Below, one piece after another: positions 37,775 to 47,917 of a stretch of 64,000 bases of DNA. The DNA lies in the NCBI RefSeq assembly GCF_964355755.1, contig NC_092676.1:7980288-8044287 (forward strand), in the 5' to 3' direction. The notes under the pieces are model-generated. The model was not told the origin of the DNA. It did not search any database and worked only from the letters and a program-made list of their open reading frames with translations. The DNA comes from Antedon mediterranea (taxonomy: Eukaryota > Echinodermata > Crinoidea > Comatulida > Antedonidae). Each line of letters begins with the position of its first letter. The first letter of the stretch is position 1. Position numbers and translations under genes: made by a program.

Positions 37775-37845
37775 TGCATCGGCCGGGAATTGAACCCGGG
37801 TCCCCCGCGTGGCAGGCGAGAATTCTACCACTGAACCACCGATGC
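37775..37845 (-). tRNA. tRNA-Gly (anticodon GCC)
   Basis: The minus strand begins GCATCGGTGGTTCAGTGG and ends GGTTCAATTCCCGGCCGATG-C-A. The 7-bp acceptor stem closes, the anticodon loop contains GCC, and box A and box B are intact. A run of A on the plus strand just before it gives a minus-strand T run for Pol III termination. The length of 71 nt is typical. Confidence 0.95.
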
Positions 37846-38809
37846 TACATGTTATAGAAAACAGTATTATTGTATAATCTTTACTTTACTTGCTTATTTA
37901 TTTTATTATAATAGCCCGCTCCCTCAGCCTAGGCCAGTCTGGCCTAGTAGTAGAGGCTATATATGGTTTGACCTTGAAAAAATTCTAATAAAAGGTCTTT
38001 TGGTATTTTCTTGTAGCTTTAGGTGTCAATAATTACCAAAAAATTTTTGCAGCCTTCTAGTTGCTGCGTTAGTGAGATATTGAGGGTCAAAGGTCAGTGA
38101 CCTTTTTGTGGCATTTGATGGCTCATAACTCCTCAACTCCTGGGTTTAAAAAGACAAATGTGGTTTCTACATCTATGTTTTAGTGGTCAAACAACAAAAT
38201 AAAGTTTTTGGAAATTTCGGGTTACTTGTGCCATTGGTCAGATAGTCGGGTCAAAGGTCATTGACCTTTATTCATTAATAACTACTGCTAGTGTAGGACC
38301 TGAGTAAGATTTGTATGCATTCAATTTAGGAGAGAATATCTCAACTGTTATAGGATAATTTGACCCCAAGGAACAATATGGGATATGTGTCAAATTCGTT
38401 ATCTGGGGCGAAGATGCCCAAAATCGGGGTCAAGGGTTAGAAATGTGTGGTTCTTATATCTCGACAACCACTTGTCATACAGATTTGCTTTTGGTGTCAA
38501 ATTGTTCAGAATATACATATTTATATTCGGTCTAACACAACTTTTACCCAAAAAAATGACCGGAAATGCTTTTACTGACCTTTGACCAAAAAACACATTT
38601 TCGGGTTAAATATTTAAAATGTCAATGGACACACTGTATAGTATCAAATGAAAGCATATACATATGCTACCCATTGCTACCCAACTTGTATTTAATTATG
38701 TGATGTTATTTTTGGAAAATATGCATATTTTATTAAATTTAGACAAAAATGAGTATAAATTAATGTAAGTTTATTTTAGGTGAAATAATTCTAGCGTTGT
38801 AATGAAATA

Positions 38810-39860
38810 TTTGGTATAAAAAAGAAAAGAATTAGTTGTAGTTTATTAAGTTCTTTATTTGGTAGACCAAACAAAATGGCATTGCAGTAATCTAACTGTG
38901 ATGTTATTAGTGCATGGACAAGTCTAATAAGCGAGGAGTGTGTTTGCGAATTGGTCTTATGTTACGAAGGTGGTAGGTATCAGTTTGACTAATGTTGTTG
39001 ATATGTCTGGACATAATCGTTGCTGAGTCAAATACAACTCCGATATATCTAACCTCCAACGATGATGTGATTGATGTTTCTAGCAATGGCCAATTTCTTG
39101 AAGTGTTTTGAATGAAGACATAAGATTTCTGTTTTACCAGGTTTAAAAAGAGCATGTTTTTAGTTAGCCAATCCTGAACATCAACAACACAAGCTTCGAT
39201 AACCGATTTCGCCTCATTAAACTCTGCTGGATTAAAGCTGATGTACAGTTGTGTATCATCTGCGTACACATGATATTGGACACAATGTCTCTTAATGATA
39301 TCACTCATGGGCGAGATGTAAACTAAAAACAATACTGGACCCAGTATTGATCCTTGAGGAACACCGCATTTTAGGTCGATAGAGGTGGATTTGACATTAC
39401 CAATCCGGACCTGCTGCTTCCTAGAAGACAAATATGACTTGAACCAATTTAGAGCAGATCCACGGATACCAATAGACGAGAGTCTTGCAATAAGAATGGA
39501 ATAGTCCATGGTATCAGAAGCTGCCGACAGGTCGAGGTACACAGAAAAAAGACAATTACCTTTATTCAGAGTTAAAATAATATCATTATGCACCTAGAGA
39601 ATGGCTGACTCTGTACTGTGGTGCTTTCTATATGCTGATTGAAGAGGGTCGAACAGATTATTGTCGTCAAGAAAATGTATGAGATCTAAAGCAACGCATT
39701 TCTCAAGGATCAATTAGATAAAAAAGCGACATTAGAAATAGATCGAAAATTTGCCATGCAAGTATGATCCAGTGAAGGTTTCTTTAAAATAAATGTAACT
39801 AGACCCAACTTCAAATCATCAGGAAAGGTCGTACCAGTTGATAAAGATAAATTAATAATA
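38810..39860 (-). pseudogene. CR1/L2-type LINE reverse transcriptase fragment
   Basis: The open part 38,907-39,593 carries RT motifs in order: motif A as YLDLSAASDTMD (an F-to-S change before the aspartate-containing DTMD), GVPQGSILGPVLF (motif B) and YADDTQLY (motif C, catalytic DD). Upstream, interrupted by stops, pieces such as FDPLQSAYRKHHSTE and LKKPSLD continue the palm and fingers. Downstream, after a frameshift near 38,945, [15 protein letters not shown] follows. No endonuclease domain and no 3' tail are present. The phrases are typical of CR1/L2/Rex-type elements. The fragment is inactive and lies in the centre of the fold-back element. Confidence 0.85.
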
Positions 39861-40040
39861 ATTCTAAATACTGAAGTCAATTATGCACATTTTCCATAAA
39901 GTTATATTTCTAATTAAAAATTTCAATACAAGTTGGGTAGCAATGGGTAGCATATTGTATATGCTTCCATTTTATACCATACAGTGTGTCCATTGACATT
40001 TTAAAGAATAATTTAACCAGAAAATGTGTTTTTTTGGTCA

Positions 40041-41755
40041 TTTTTTTCGGTCAACCAGCATCGGCCAACAGCTTAAGATCTGCATGGCAACTTGTCAAAC
40101 AACTCTCAGGGAAGAGATCTCAAAGTGCCTGCATCATGGGAGAGGATCGTCTTCTAGCATGGAAAACTCACTTCCACAAACTACTATCGGTGGAGACTTC
40201 AGTGGTAGATGACATGGATATCGTCAAAATCTTCAACTTAACCACCAGATAAGCTCCGAGAGGTTCTCCGAGGCCGAGGTGTAAATTGCCTGCAAACAGA
40301 TGAAATCTGGCAAAGCACCTGGTCTTGACGGTCTTCCCATCAAAATATGGAAATTACCTGGCACCCAGAAAGCTCTCACTTCTTTCTGCAATCAAATTCT
40401 TGATGGAAACAGGCCATCAGAATGGGGAATTTCGTTCATATCCCGAAAAAAGGTGATCTTTCAAAACCAGATAACTACAGGGATATTTCATTATCAAAAT
40501 TGGCTGCAAAGATCTACAATCGCCTGATTTTAAATAGGATACGTCCTGTGATTAATGAAGTTTTACGCCCCAACCAGAATGGCTTTCGTCAGGCACGATC
40601 AACAACTACGCACATTCTTGCACTGAGGAGAATTGTTGAAGAGGTTAAGAACCATCACAAAGAGGCAGTCATTATCTTTATTGACTTTCGCAAAGCCTTC
40701 GATTCCATCAATCGCAACATCATGATGAAGATCCTCTTAGCATACGGCATCCCTCATAAAATTGTAGAAGCCATCAGAGTAATGTATATCAATACATCAG
40801 CAGTTGTCCTGACTCCAGATGGTGAGACTGATTGCTTCAACATCGACTCTGGCGTAGTTCAAGGAGACCCTCTTGCTCCATTCTTGTTTATTGTCTGCCT
40901 TGACTATGTAGTGCGATCAGCAACTACATCATCAGACGGTCTCACCCTCCGCCGTAGTAGAAGACATCCAGCTGAAGTACTACCAGACCTGGACTTTGCC
41001 GATGACATCGCCATTCTTGAAGATTCCATACATGTTGCCGAAAATCTACTGCACAGAATTCAACAAGCCACAGAAGCTATAGGTTTATACTTAAACATCA
41101 AGAAGACCCAATTCATACATTTAACCCCTCATCACCTTCTATAACTCTCGCACTGGATGGATCAGCAATAGAACAAGTAGAGGATTTCAGCTACCTCGGA
41201 AGCTACTGTTCATCCACTAACCATGATTTCGAAGCAAGACTTGGTCAAGCATGGGGTGCGCTGAACAGTCTTTCAAAAAATATGGGCATCTCGTATCAAC
41301 AAGTCCACAAAAATCCGCCTCTTTAAGTCAACATTTGAAGCCATTCTTCTTTACGGCTGTGAGACATGGAGTCTTACTTCATCGCTCTCAAAATCATTGG
41401 ATGGAGCATACACCCGCATGCTGAGGAGGAAAGTCCAAAACATCCCATGGTCCTCACACGCCACCAACAAGACACTATATGCCAACCTTCCCCGTCTTAC
41501 GACCATCATTCAAAGACGTCGCATGGGCCTTGCCGGTCATGTTATAAGAAGCTCTGAGCCTGCCTCAAGAGTTCTCCTTTGGGAACCAGAAGAGAAAAGG
41601 AAAGTGGGAAGACCTCAACTGACTTCGCTCGACATTCTGTTGAAAGATACCAAACTAGACCTGAGTGAACTGAGAAAGAGCATGCTTGATAGAGATGTGT
41701 GGAGACAAATTATCATGGCACCCACTTAATAGTGGGATGACATTAAGTAAGTAAG
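40041..41755 (+). pseudogene. RTE-like non-LTR retrotransposon, 5'-truncated
   Basis: The 1,715-bp insert is flanked by an exact 8-bp duplication TTTGGTCA (40,033-40,040 and 41,756-41,763) and ends in a short (TAAG)n tail. The reading passes through frameshifts. It starts with GKAPGLDGLPIKIWK, then gives KPDNYRDISL and QNGFRQARSTTTH. Motif A is FIDFRKAFDSI, motif B GVVQGDPLAPFLF, motif C LDFADDIAIL. After further breaks come LLYGCETWS and RRMGLAGHVIR. The endonuclease is missing. Clade assignment to the RTE side is from overall style and is moderate only. Confidence 0.85.
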
Positions 41756-42414
41756 TTTGGTCAAAGGTCAGCAAAAGCATTTCCGGTCATTTTTTGGGGT
41801 AAACGTTGTGTTAGACTGAATATAAATATGTATTTTCTGAACAATTTGACACCAAAAGCAAATCTGTATGATTTGGTTGTCGAGATATAAGAACCACACA
41901 TTTCTAACCTTTGACCCCGATTTTGGGCATGTTCGCCCCCGATAACGAATTTGGCACATATCCCATGTTGTTCCTTGGGGTCTAATTATCCTATAACAGT
42001 TGAGATATTCTCTCCTAAATTGAATGCATACAAATCTTACCCAGGTCCTAAACTAGTAGTAGTTATTAATGAATAAAGGTCAATGACCTTTGACCCGACT
42101 ATCTGACCAATGGCACAAGTAACCCGAAATTTGCAAAAACTTTATTTTGTTGTTTGACCACTAAAACATAGATGTAGACACCACAGTTGTCTTTTTAAAC
42201 CCAGGAATTGAGGAGTTATAAGCCATCAAATGCCACAAAAAGGTCACTGACCTTTGACCCTCAATATCTCACTAACGCAGCAACTAGAAGGCTGCAAATT
42301 TTTTGGTATTTATTCACACCTAAAGCTACAAGAAAATACCAAAAGACCTTTTATTAGAATTTTTTCAAGGTTACATAGGATAAATGTCACATATAGCCTG
42401 TACTATAGGCCTAG

Positions 42415-42695
42415 ACTGATTAATATATCCATTAAAGACATTTTTTCCCCTAAAATTGTGAATAGGCCTGTACACTTTTAATGTCACGTAATAAACTATT
42501 AGTTTGATCAAGAACTGACAAAATATAATCTAAAGCCAAAATAATTAAATTGTCTGTCAGACAATAGTTTTATTTATTTTTTATTTTTTTACAGAAGTAA
42601 CTTTATTAAAATGGCCTATTTAAAGTCTGATTTTATTCAGATCTAAATTGTTCATGTTTTAGGTGGGGAACAATACATCTTTAATTACTATAACT
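42415..42695. repeat. Segmental duplication gamma, copy 1 (right part)
   Basis: From CTAGACTGATTAATATATCC to ATCTTTAATTACTATAA this matches 46,625-46,905, including GTCTGTCAGACAATAGTTTT and AAGTCTGATTTTATTCAGAT. Its left part (37,846-37,940) lies beyond the fold-back insertion. Confidence 0.85.
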
Positions 42696-43049
42696 AAATG
42701 GTACGCTCGCTTCGCTCGCGTACCATCTAGGTCGTGCCCACAGATGGTTCGCGAATACATAATAATTTCAGCGTTAAAAAACTGGCGATTTCAAATGTAC
42801 GTATCGCAGGACAATAATACATGTCGTTTACAGCTACAGGAACGAATAAATAGACACTGTGATTTATGTACTCAACTAAAATTAGCACCATGGGAATTAC
42901 TTCCGAAAGAGAAACCAATTGTTTAAGTCAAATTTAAACAAACTTAATTTGTGTTTTGTATGTAACATTAGGGTTGAGGGATGGGGAAGAGGATGGGTGC
43001 AAAGAGGAACAATTTTTAAATATTATTCTTTATCCATTTAGTAACGAAA
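42696..43049. other. Non-coding DNA with a GC-rich hairpin
   Basis: Starts with an imperfect palindrome, GGTACGCTCGCTTCGCTCGC followed by GTACC. The 87-aa frame at 42,663-42,926 spans the duplication edge and has no support as a gene. Confidence 0.4.
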
Positions 43050-43375
43050 TATAATTGAACTTATTCAACCTTATGTTCCTAAGCGGTCTCGGAGATCTAG
43101 ATCTGAGTCTCTTCTTGCCCATATATTTCATCCTTCCACTAAGTTTTATGGAAATCGTTCATTTTCTTCGGCATCTGTTTCTCTATGGAATGCGTTGCCT
43201 ATTGAAATCCGTCAGGCTACTTCCACCAGTGTCTTCAAATCTCTCCTCAAAACCCACTTTTTAATTTGTAAATTTCTAAATTGTTCTGTCTTTGTAAAGC
43301 GCATTGAGGCTTTCAGCATAATGCGCTATATCAAGTACCAGTTATTATTATTATTATTATTGTTTTCATGTTTTA
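43050..43375 (+). mobile_element. L2/CR1-type LINE 3' end
   Basis: One frame gives VPKRSRRSRSESLLAH, FYGNRSFSSASVSLWNALP and IEIRQATSTSVFKSLLKTHF, the usual C-terminal end of CR1/L2-type ORF2. It is followed by an untranslated tail TAATGCGCTATATCAAGTAC and (TTA)n. The 5' part is absent. Confidence 0.8.
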
Positions 43376-43824
43376 CAAATAATATACCACTAAACACAGT
43401 AAAACATTGCGACGTAATACTTTGTTGAAACTATCACCGTCCTAGTCGATTGAAATAGTACAGTAGGCCCTACATGTAACGATACATCACTACGACGTGT
43501 ATATTTATATAATGTAAAACAATTTGTGAAAACCACCTCTATTCGGGAAAATCATAAATTCGATTTAATCGTCAATAAATATTAAATTATCTAACTCAAC
43601 TTAATTAGTAGGCCTAATGGTTTTCAATTGTTTCTTAGAGCCAATTCATACTTAAAAGTTGGTTCTTACCCTACCCACCAAAGTTGTTCTGCGTTTAGGG
43701 CATGTGATGTACCGTAGGCCTATCCTCTACTGGTTTTACAACGCTACTCATGCCAGTGAGGGAAGGGTGATGATGTGGGTGGTTTAACTGCAATAATAAA
43801 GATTTTATACATAATATACGGCGA

Positions 43825-44256
43825 GTGAAAACGCTAGCTCTTTATCCGTTTAAAAAAAATTTATATCCAACCTCTGCAGCACAGATTGAAAAAAAAAATG
43901 GATCGAATTTCTGTTATGAGTATACAGTAGTTGCCTTTACGACGCCTGACGGAATAGACACTTGTGGAACAGAGATTGGAATGTTCCATTCATCGCAAAT
44001 CAATACATTTGTATTAACGTATATTAAATCTATCAAAATAGTATTTTTTAAAGAAAATCGGCCTGTCTTCAACATTATGATGCTGTACTCGAGCTGTTCA
44101 ACCGGTTTTCAGCCATTAAAAACAATTATCGTAGGAGGAGATAGGAAAATGCGAAGCATCCTCGTATTATCGTCTGCGGGTATTTTTCAAGACGGACATC
44201 CATTAGACAGTGTATACCACGATCGAAAAACACCCCTATTTGGGGCAAATCGTTGA
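43825..44256 (+). other. Open frame of 143 codons, unrecognised
   Basis: The frame starts MKTLALYPFKKNLY and contains TTPDGIDTCGTEIG. No domain, signal or splice context is evident. It ends 56 bp before the repeat shared with 18.9 kb (44,312-44,445), so it may belong to a transposon. Chance is also possible. Confidence 0.2.
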
Positions 44257-44311
44257 ACCTAAATTCGTTTTAATCGTCAATAACTAATTATCGAACTCAA
44301 TTTAATTAGTA

Positions 44312-44445
44312 AACAGGGTTACATCAGGCGGTTAAAATCAGTACCGAAAGTACGAACCAACTTTATATACCATCGAGTAAACATTCTAGAAATAACGCGC
44401 GATTTACCGAATTTTGCCCTTACGTAAATTTATATAATAGATGTA
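44312..44445 (+). repeat. Dispersed repeat shared with 18.9 kb
   Basis: Inverted match to 18,925-19,065: GAAAGTACGAACCAACTTTA, TATACCAT-GAGTAAACATT and GCCCTTACGTAAATTTATAT. At 18.9 kb it lies inside the 3.9-kb inverted-repeat element. Confidence 0.7.
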
Positions 44446-44743
44446 GGCCTACTATTATTTTTATTTAACGGAAATTTGCCATGACAATTGGTTCATAAAT
44501 TAATTGGATCATTAATTAAACGTGTAACATTTGTATATTAATAATATATATTAAAAAGTTATAAAAAGAGGATAATTGAAAATGTGCCATTAATAAAAAT
44601 GCTGTATAAAAATTGCATCGGCCGGGAACTGAACTATAAATAATAACTCTAATTGTTATATTGTTTAGGTTATAATTTGTGGAACTAATGTTCGATATTT
44701 AAATTGTGTAAATTGTCCTGGAGTATTAATAAAGAAAAAACAT

Positions 44744-44814
44744 TGCATCGGCCGGGAATTGAACCCGGGTCCCCCGCGTGGCAGGCGAGAATTCTACCAC
44801 TGTACCACCGATGC
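44744..44814 (-). tRNA. tRNA-Gly (GCC) with a D-stem change
   Basis: Identical to the other copies except CTGTACCACC for CTGAACCACC on the plus strand. This is a U-to-A change at about position 12, which breaks a D-stem pair and alters box A. The T-run terminator is present. It may be weakly functional or a recent pseudogene. Confidence 0.85.
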
Positions 44815-45010
44815 CTCACATTCTCGATATCTCGTGTTGTTGAACTTTGAACAAATTCAAATTTATACAAATTCATGATGACATAATCATTTCCTTTTTT
44901 TCAGGGAAAGTAAAAATCAACTTCTTGAACAAAATTGGGAATTGAAAGAAAATTTATGTATTAATAAATAGATTCTTTTTAATTCTTTATATACATCTCG
45001 ACAAGACGTT

Positions 45011-45168
45011 TTACATCGAATGTGCAATGGATGAAATATTGTTAGACAGAGTTGACGTCACAATGTTGACGTTTGACAGGTGATCCTCTGAATGAGGCTT
45101 TAATATACGAACGTAACCAGCTGGAAAGAGACCAATTTTACTGCCGATACGACCATACGCCCAGCCAT
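45011..45168 (-). pseudogene. Duplicated fragment of the F-BAR gene's last exon
   Basis: Nearly identical to 47,918-48,078: the second half of the SH3 domain (GWAYGRIGSKIGLFPAGY) through the same stop. The acceptor and the first residues of the exon are missing; the sequence switches at 45,168 to the beta block. It has no splice acceptor, so it should not be translated as an SH3 exon. Confidence 0.85.
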
Positions 45169-45512
45169 TACTAATTACTGATTGCATTATGGGAGTATGT
45201 TTCCATACGTGTTTGATCCCAAAAAAATAAGCGCTATTATTCTTTCTGCCTCGATAAAATTACCCATGTTCAACGCGTTATTAGTTTTGTTTGTGACCTA
45301 TTTAACCGGTGACCATGCCTTCCACAAACTTATTTTACTTTTAGGCCTAGGCCTACAAATTTTATTTAAGCTCATTATACTTTGTTTGTGGAAATAAACA
45401 AACAATGTCTATCAGGATTAAAACAGGAAAACAAAATATAATGTGTCATAAGAATATTCCAATATCCAGGTTTTCCTCTCACATTGTACATTGTCATCTA
45501 TTTTAACACATA

Positions 45513-45810
45513 AGCTTGATTCCCACTTGCCACGTACCCAACGCAAGTGAGTTGACCAATCATAAGCGATAGCTTGGATGATCCATCGCAGTATGATTAG
45601 TCAAGTCACCTTAGCTCTGTCTACACTATAAAACTAGTTTGACCCAAAAAATGTGCCCAAATGGTAGTGATATGCCAAAATACCGTAGTGATATGACGTC
45701 ATCATGTCAATATATGTGAAGATCACATTTTTTGTAACATAAAATTTGATAGTGTGGACAGAGCTTTACGTTGCGTTAAATATTAAAATGTATACAGTGG
45801 GAACCCAAGC
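45513..45810. mobile_element. MITE family B with nested MITE family A
   Basis: The family B ends are AGCTTGATTCCCACTTGCC and CAGTGGGAACCCAAGC. Within it, 45,613-45,765 is a family A element (TAGCTCTGTCTACACTATAA ... AATTTGATAGTGTGGACAGA) with a central TGACGTCATCATG. The GCAACGCAAG block of family B lies on the left of the insertion and CGTTGCG on the right. Confidence 0.82.
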
Positions 45811-46463
45811 ATTACCTTTCCATGATTTATCTACACTATCATGTTCTTCAAAATCTGACTGAAAAATATTGTAGGACCTGCGAAAACAAAATAAACAGGG
45901 ACATAAGAATGTTTTCCGTAGATCTTCTAATTGTAACTCTGGGTTATTATTCTTTGATTGTTTTTTAGGGTGGGTTACAATTAGAAGGTGGGGGGGGGGG
46001 GGTTACTATTAGAGTATTGGGTTACTATTACTAATCTTAAATTAGACACCACCTGAACATAGTAACCCACCCCAACTTTTCCGGTCAGCAACTTATAGCA
46101 AAATAATAAAACAGTACGAATAAACAAATTTGGTTGAACTCTAAGATAAACTCAAAAACACTCAATCCTCCCCCACTCCCGAGATCAAACATCTCCTTAT
46201 TTTCAAAATACGGCTGCATCATAAGTTTTATTTAAGTTTTACGGCTGCATCATAAGTGACTCTGGGTTCTATTAGAGTAGTGGGTTACTATTAGAAGATT
46301 TACGCTAGTACGGCACTTTACTTTAATTCGAAAATGTTATAAAAAATTGAAAATTAAAAATGTTGTTATCGTATGAATAAAAAATACGTAAGTGTGACTA
46401 AAAACATAAAATAGATAAATATATTTTCGCAAAACAATTACATAGTAGTAATTAAAAAAAATT

Positions 46464-46534
46464 TGCATCGGCCGGGAATTGAACCCGGGTCCCCCGCGTG
46501 GCAGGCGAGAATTCTACCACTGAACCACCGATGC
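46464..46534 (-). tRNA. tRNA-Gly (GCC)
   Basis: Full-length copy, identical to the canonical unit. An eight-A run on the plus strand before it provides the terminator. Its downstream flank (46,535-46,905) is the copy of the 37.8-kb flank that lacks the fold-back element. Confidence 0.95.
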
Positions 46535-46905
46535 TACATGTTATATATAATAGTATTATTGTATGGCCTTTACTTTACTTGCTTATTTATTTATTATATT
46601 AGTCTCCCCCCCCCCCAGCCCCAGCCTAGACTGATTAATATATCCATTAAAGACATTTGTCCCCTTAAATTGTGAATAGGCCTATGACATGTTAATGTCA
46701 CGTAATAGTTTGACCAAGAACTGAAAAAATATAATGTAAAGCCAAAATACTTAAATTGTCTGTCAGACAATAGTTTTATTTATTTTTTATTTTTTTACAG
46801 AAGTAACTTTATTAAAATAGCCTATTTAAAGTCTGATTTTATTCAGATCTAAATTGTTCATGTTTTAGGTGGGGAACAATACATCTTTAATTACTATAAT
46901 GTAGG
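46535..46905. repeat. Segmental duplication gamma, copy 2 (empty site)
   Basis: Matches 37,846-37,940 joined to 42,415-42,695. The bases AGCCTAGACTG are contiguous here, where the 37.9-kb locus carries 4.5 kb of fold-back element. Confidence 0.88.
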
Positions 46906-47600
46906 CCTACTATTATTTTAATTTAACGGAAATAAAATTTGCCATGACAATTGGTTCATAAATTAATTGGATCATTAATTAAACGTGTAACATTTGTATA
47001 TTAATAATATATATAAACAAGAATATTTCTTACAAAAAAACGCTGCTTGCTTATTGTTATTGCTAAGGTCAAGTCTGGGGGTCACTTCGTCAAGCCTAGA
47101 TACTTCAAGTATCCTATTACAAACAAAAACTTCAATGGACTGTTTTGATAATAATTACAGTGAATTATAGTAATATCATGGGACTCATAAATACCAGAAA
47201 TGCTTTGGGATTTGTCATTAGACTCTTTTCCCAGCCGTTTTTTGGATTCAACAGGTGGTACCTATAAATTATAGTCGAGTTTCCATTTTAACAAAAATTT
47301 CAAAGTGTAGTACTATACTGCTGCTTGATTTCATCTAATGAATGAGTCATCTCGTGTGACGTAGCGGGCTAGAGCAGCAGCGTGAAAAGTTATAAAAAGA
47401 GGATAATTGAAAATGTGCAATTAATAAAAATGCTGTATAAAAATTGCATCGGCCGGGAACTGAACTATAAATAATAACACTAATTTGTATATTGTTTAGG
47501 TTATAATTTGTGGAACTAATGTTCGATGTTTAAATTGTGTAAATTGTGACAAGTTCAGGTCAAAGGAAAACTAAACTGCCCTGGAGAAATAATAAAGAAA
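46906..47600. repeat. Segmental duplication alpha, copy 2, 5' part
   Basis: Duplicates 44,446-44,740 with an extra block at 47,012-47,387. Includes a 20-bp tRNA-Gly 3' remnant (GCATCGGCCGGGAACTGAAC, about 47,444; its counterpart is at 44,617). Confidence 0.8.
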
Positions 47601-47606
47601 AAACAT

Positions 47607-47677
47607 TGCATCGGCCGGGAATTGAACCCGGGTCCCCCGCGTGGCAGGCGAGAATTCTACCACTGAACCACCGATGC
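47607..47677 (-). tRNA. tRNA-Gly (GCC)
   Basis: Canonical full-length copy, 240 bp downstream of the F-BAR stop codon and on the same strand. The terminator run AAAGAAAAAA precedes it on the plus strand. Confidence 0.95.
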
Positions 47678-47783
47678 CTCACATTCTCAATAGCTCGTGT
47701 TGTTGAACTTTGAACGATAACGTTATCGCTCCTTACGCTATACTTCTGTATTATACAAATTCATGATGACGTAATCATTTCAT

Positions 47784-47789
47784 TTTATT
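47784..47789 (-). promoter_or_regulatory. Candidate polyadenylation signal of the F-BAR gene
   Basis: AATAAA on the minus strand, 129 nt after the stop codon at 47,918. It precedes the tRNA-Gly at 47,677 by about 110 bp, so cleavage would fall before the tRNA gene. Confidence 0.4.
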
Positions 47790-47917
47790 CAGGGAAAGTA
47801 AAAATCAACTTCTTGAACAAAATTGGGAATTTAAAGAAAATGGGCGCAGGCAAACACAATTTATGTATTAATAAATAGATTCTTTTTAATTCTTTATATA
47901 TATCTCGACAAGACGTT

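Larger units (their letters stand above)
37948..42407. mobile_element. 4.5-kb fold-back element with 0.8-kb inverted arms
   Basis: The left arm (about 37,948-38,730) and right arm (about 39,865-40,040 plus 41,756-42,407) are inverted copies with only scattered mismatches. Examples are ACCTTGAAAAAATTCTAATA near 37,970 and its complement near 42,350. The right arm is split by a LINE insertion and the short centre is occupied by another LINE. GGCCTAG at both edges is a possible target duplication. A related locus at 46,535-46,905 lacks the whole element, giving an empty site. No transposase is present. The mirrored open frames at 38,385, 38,399 and 41,768 are arm translations. Confidence 0.85.
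44446..45168. repeat. Segmental duplication alpha, copy 1
   Basis: Matches 46,905-48,078, carrying a truncated tRNA-Gly remnant, a full tRNA-Gly and the last F-BAR exon fragment. The other copy has an extra 375-bp block (about 47,012-47,387). Copy 1 breaks off inside the coding exon at GCCCAGCCAT. Confidence 0.88.
45180..46534. repeat. Segmental duplication beta, copy 1
   Basis: Matches 49,385-50,740 from GGAGTATGTTTCCATACGTG to the tRNA-Gly. Both copies contain the same MITE family B element with a family A element nested inside it, so the nesting preceded the duplication. Later small changes include a longer G run near 45,991. Confidence 0.9.

Noticed and set aside
38385-38596. Mirrored short frames on both strands, also at 41,768-41,959
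   Set aside because: Both read the same inverted arm of the fold-back element; their similarity reflects the repeat, not a conserved protein.
46463-46675. Frames containing MHRPGIEPGSPAWQARILPL, also at 52,465, and minus frames with RHRWFSGRILACHAGDPGS
   Set aside because: These are translations of tRNA-Gly genes, a common false protein annotation in eukaryotes.
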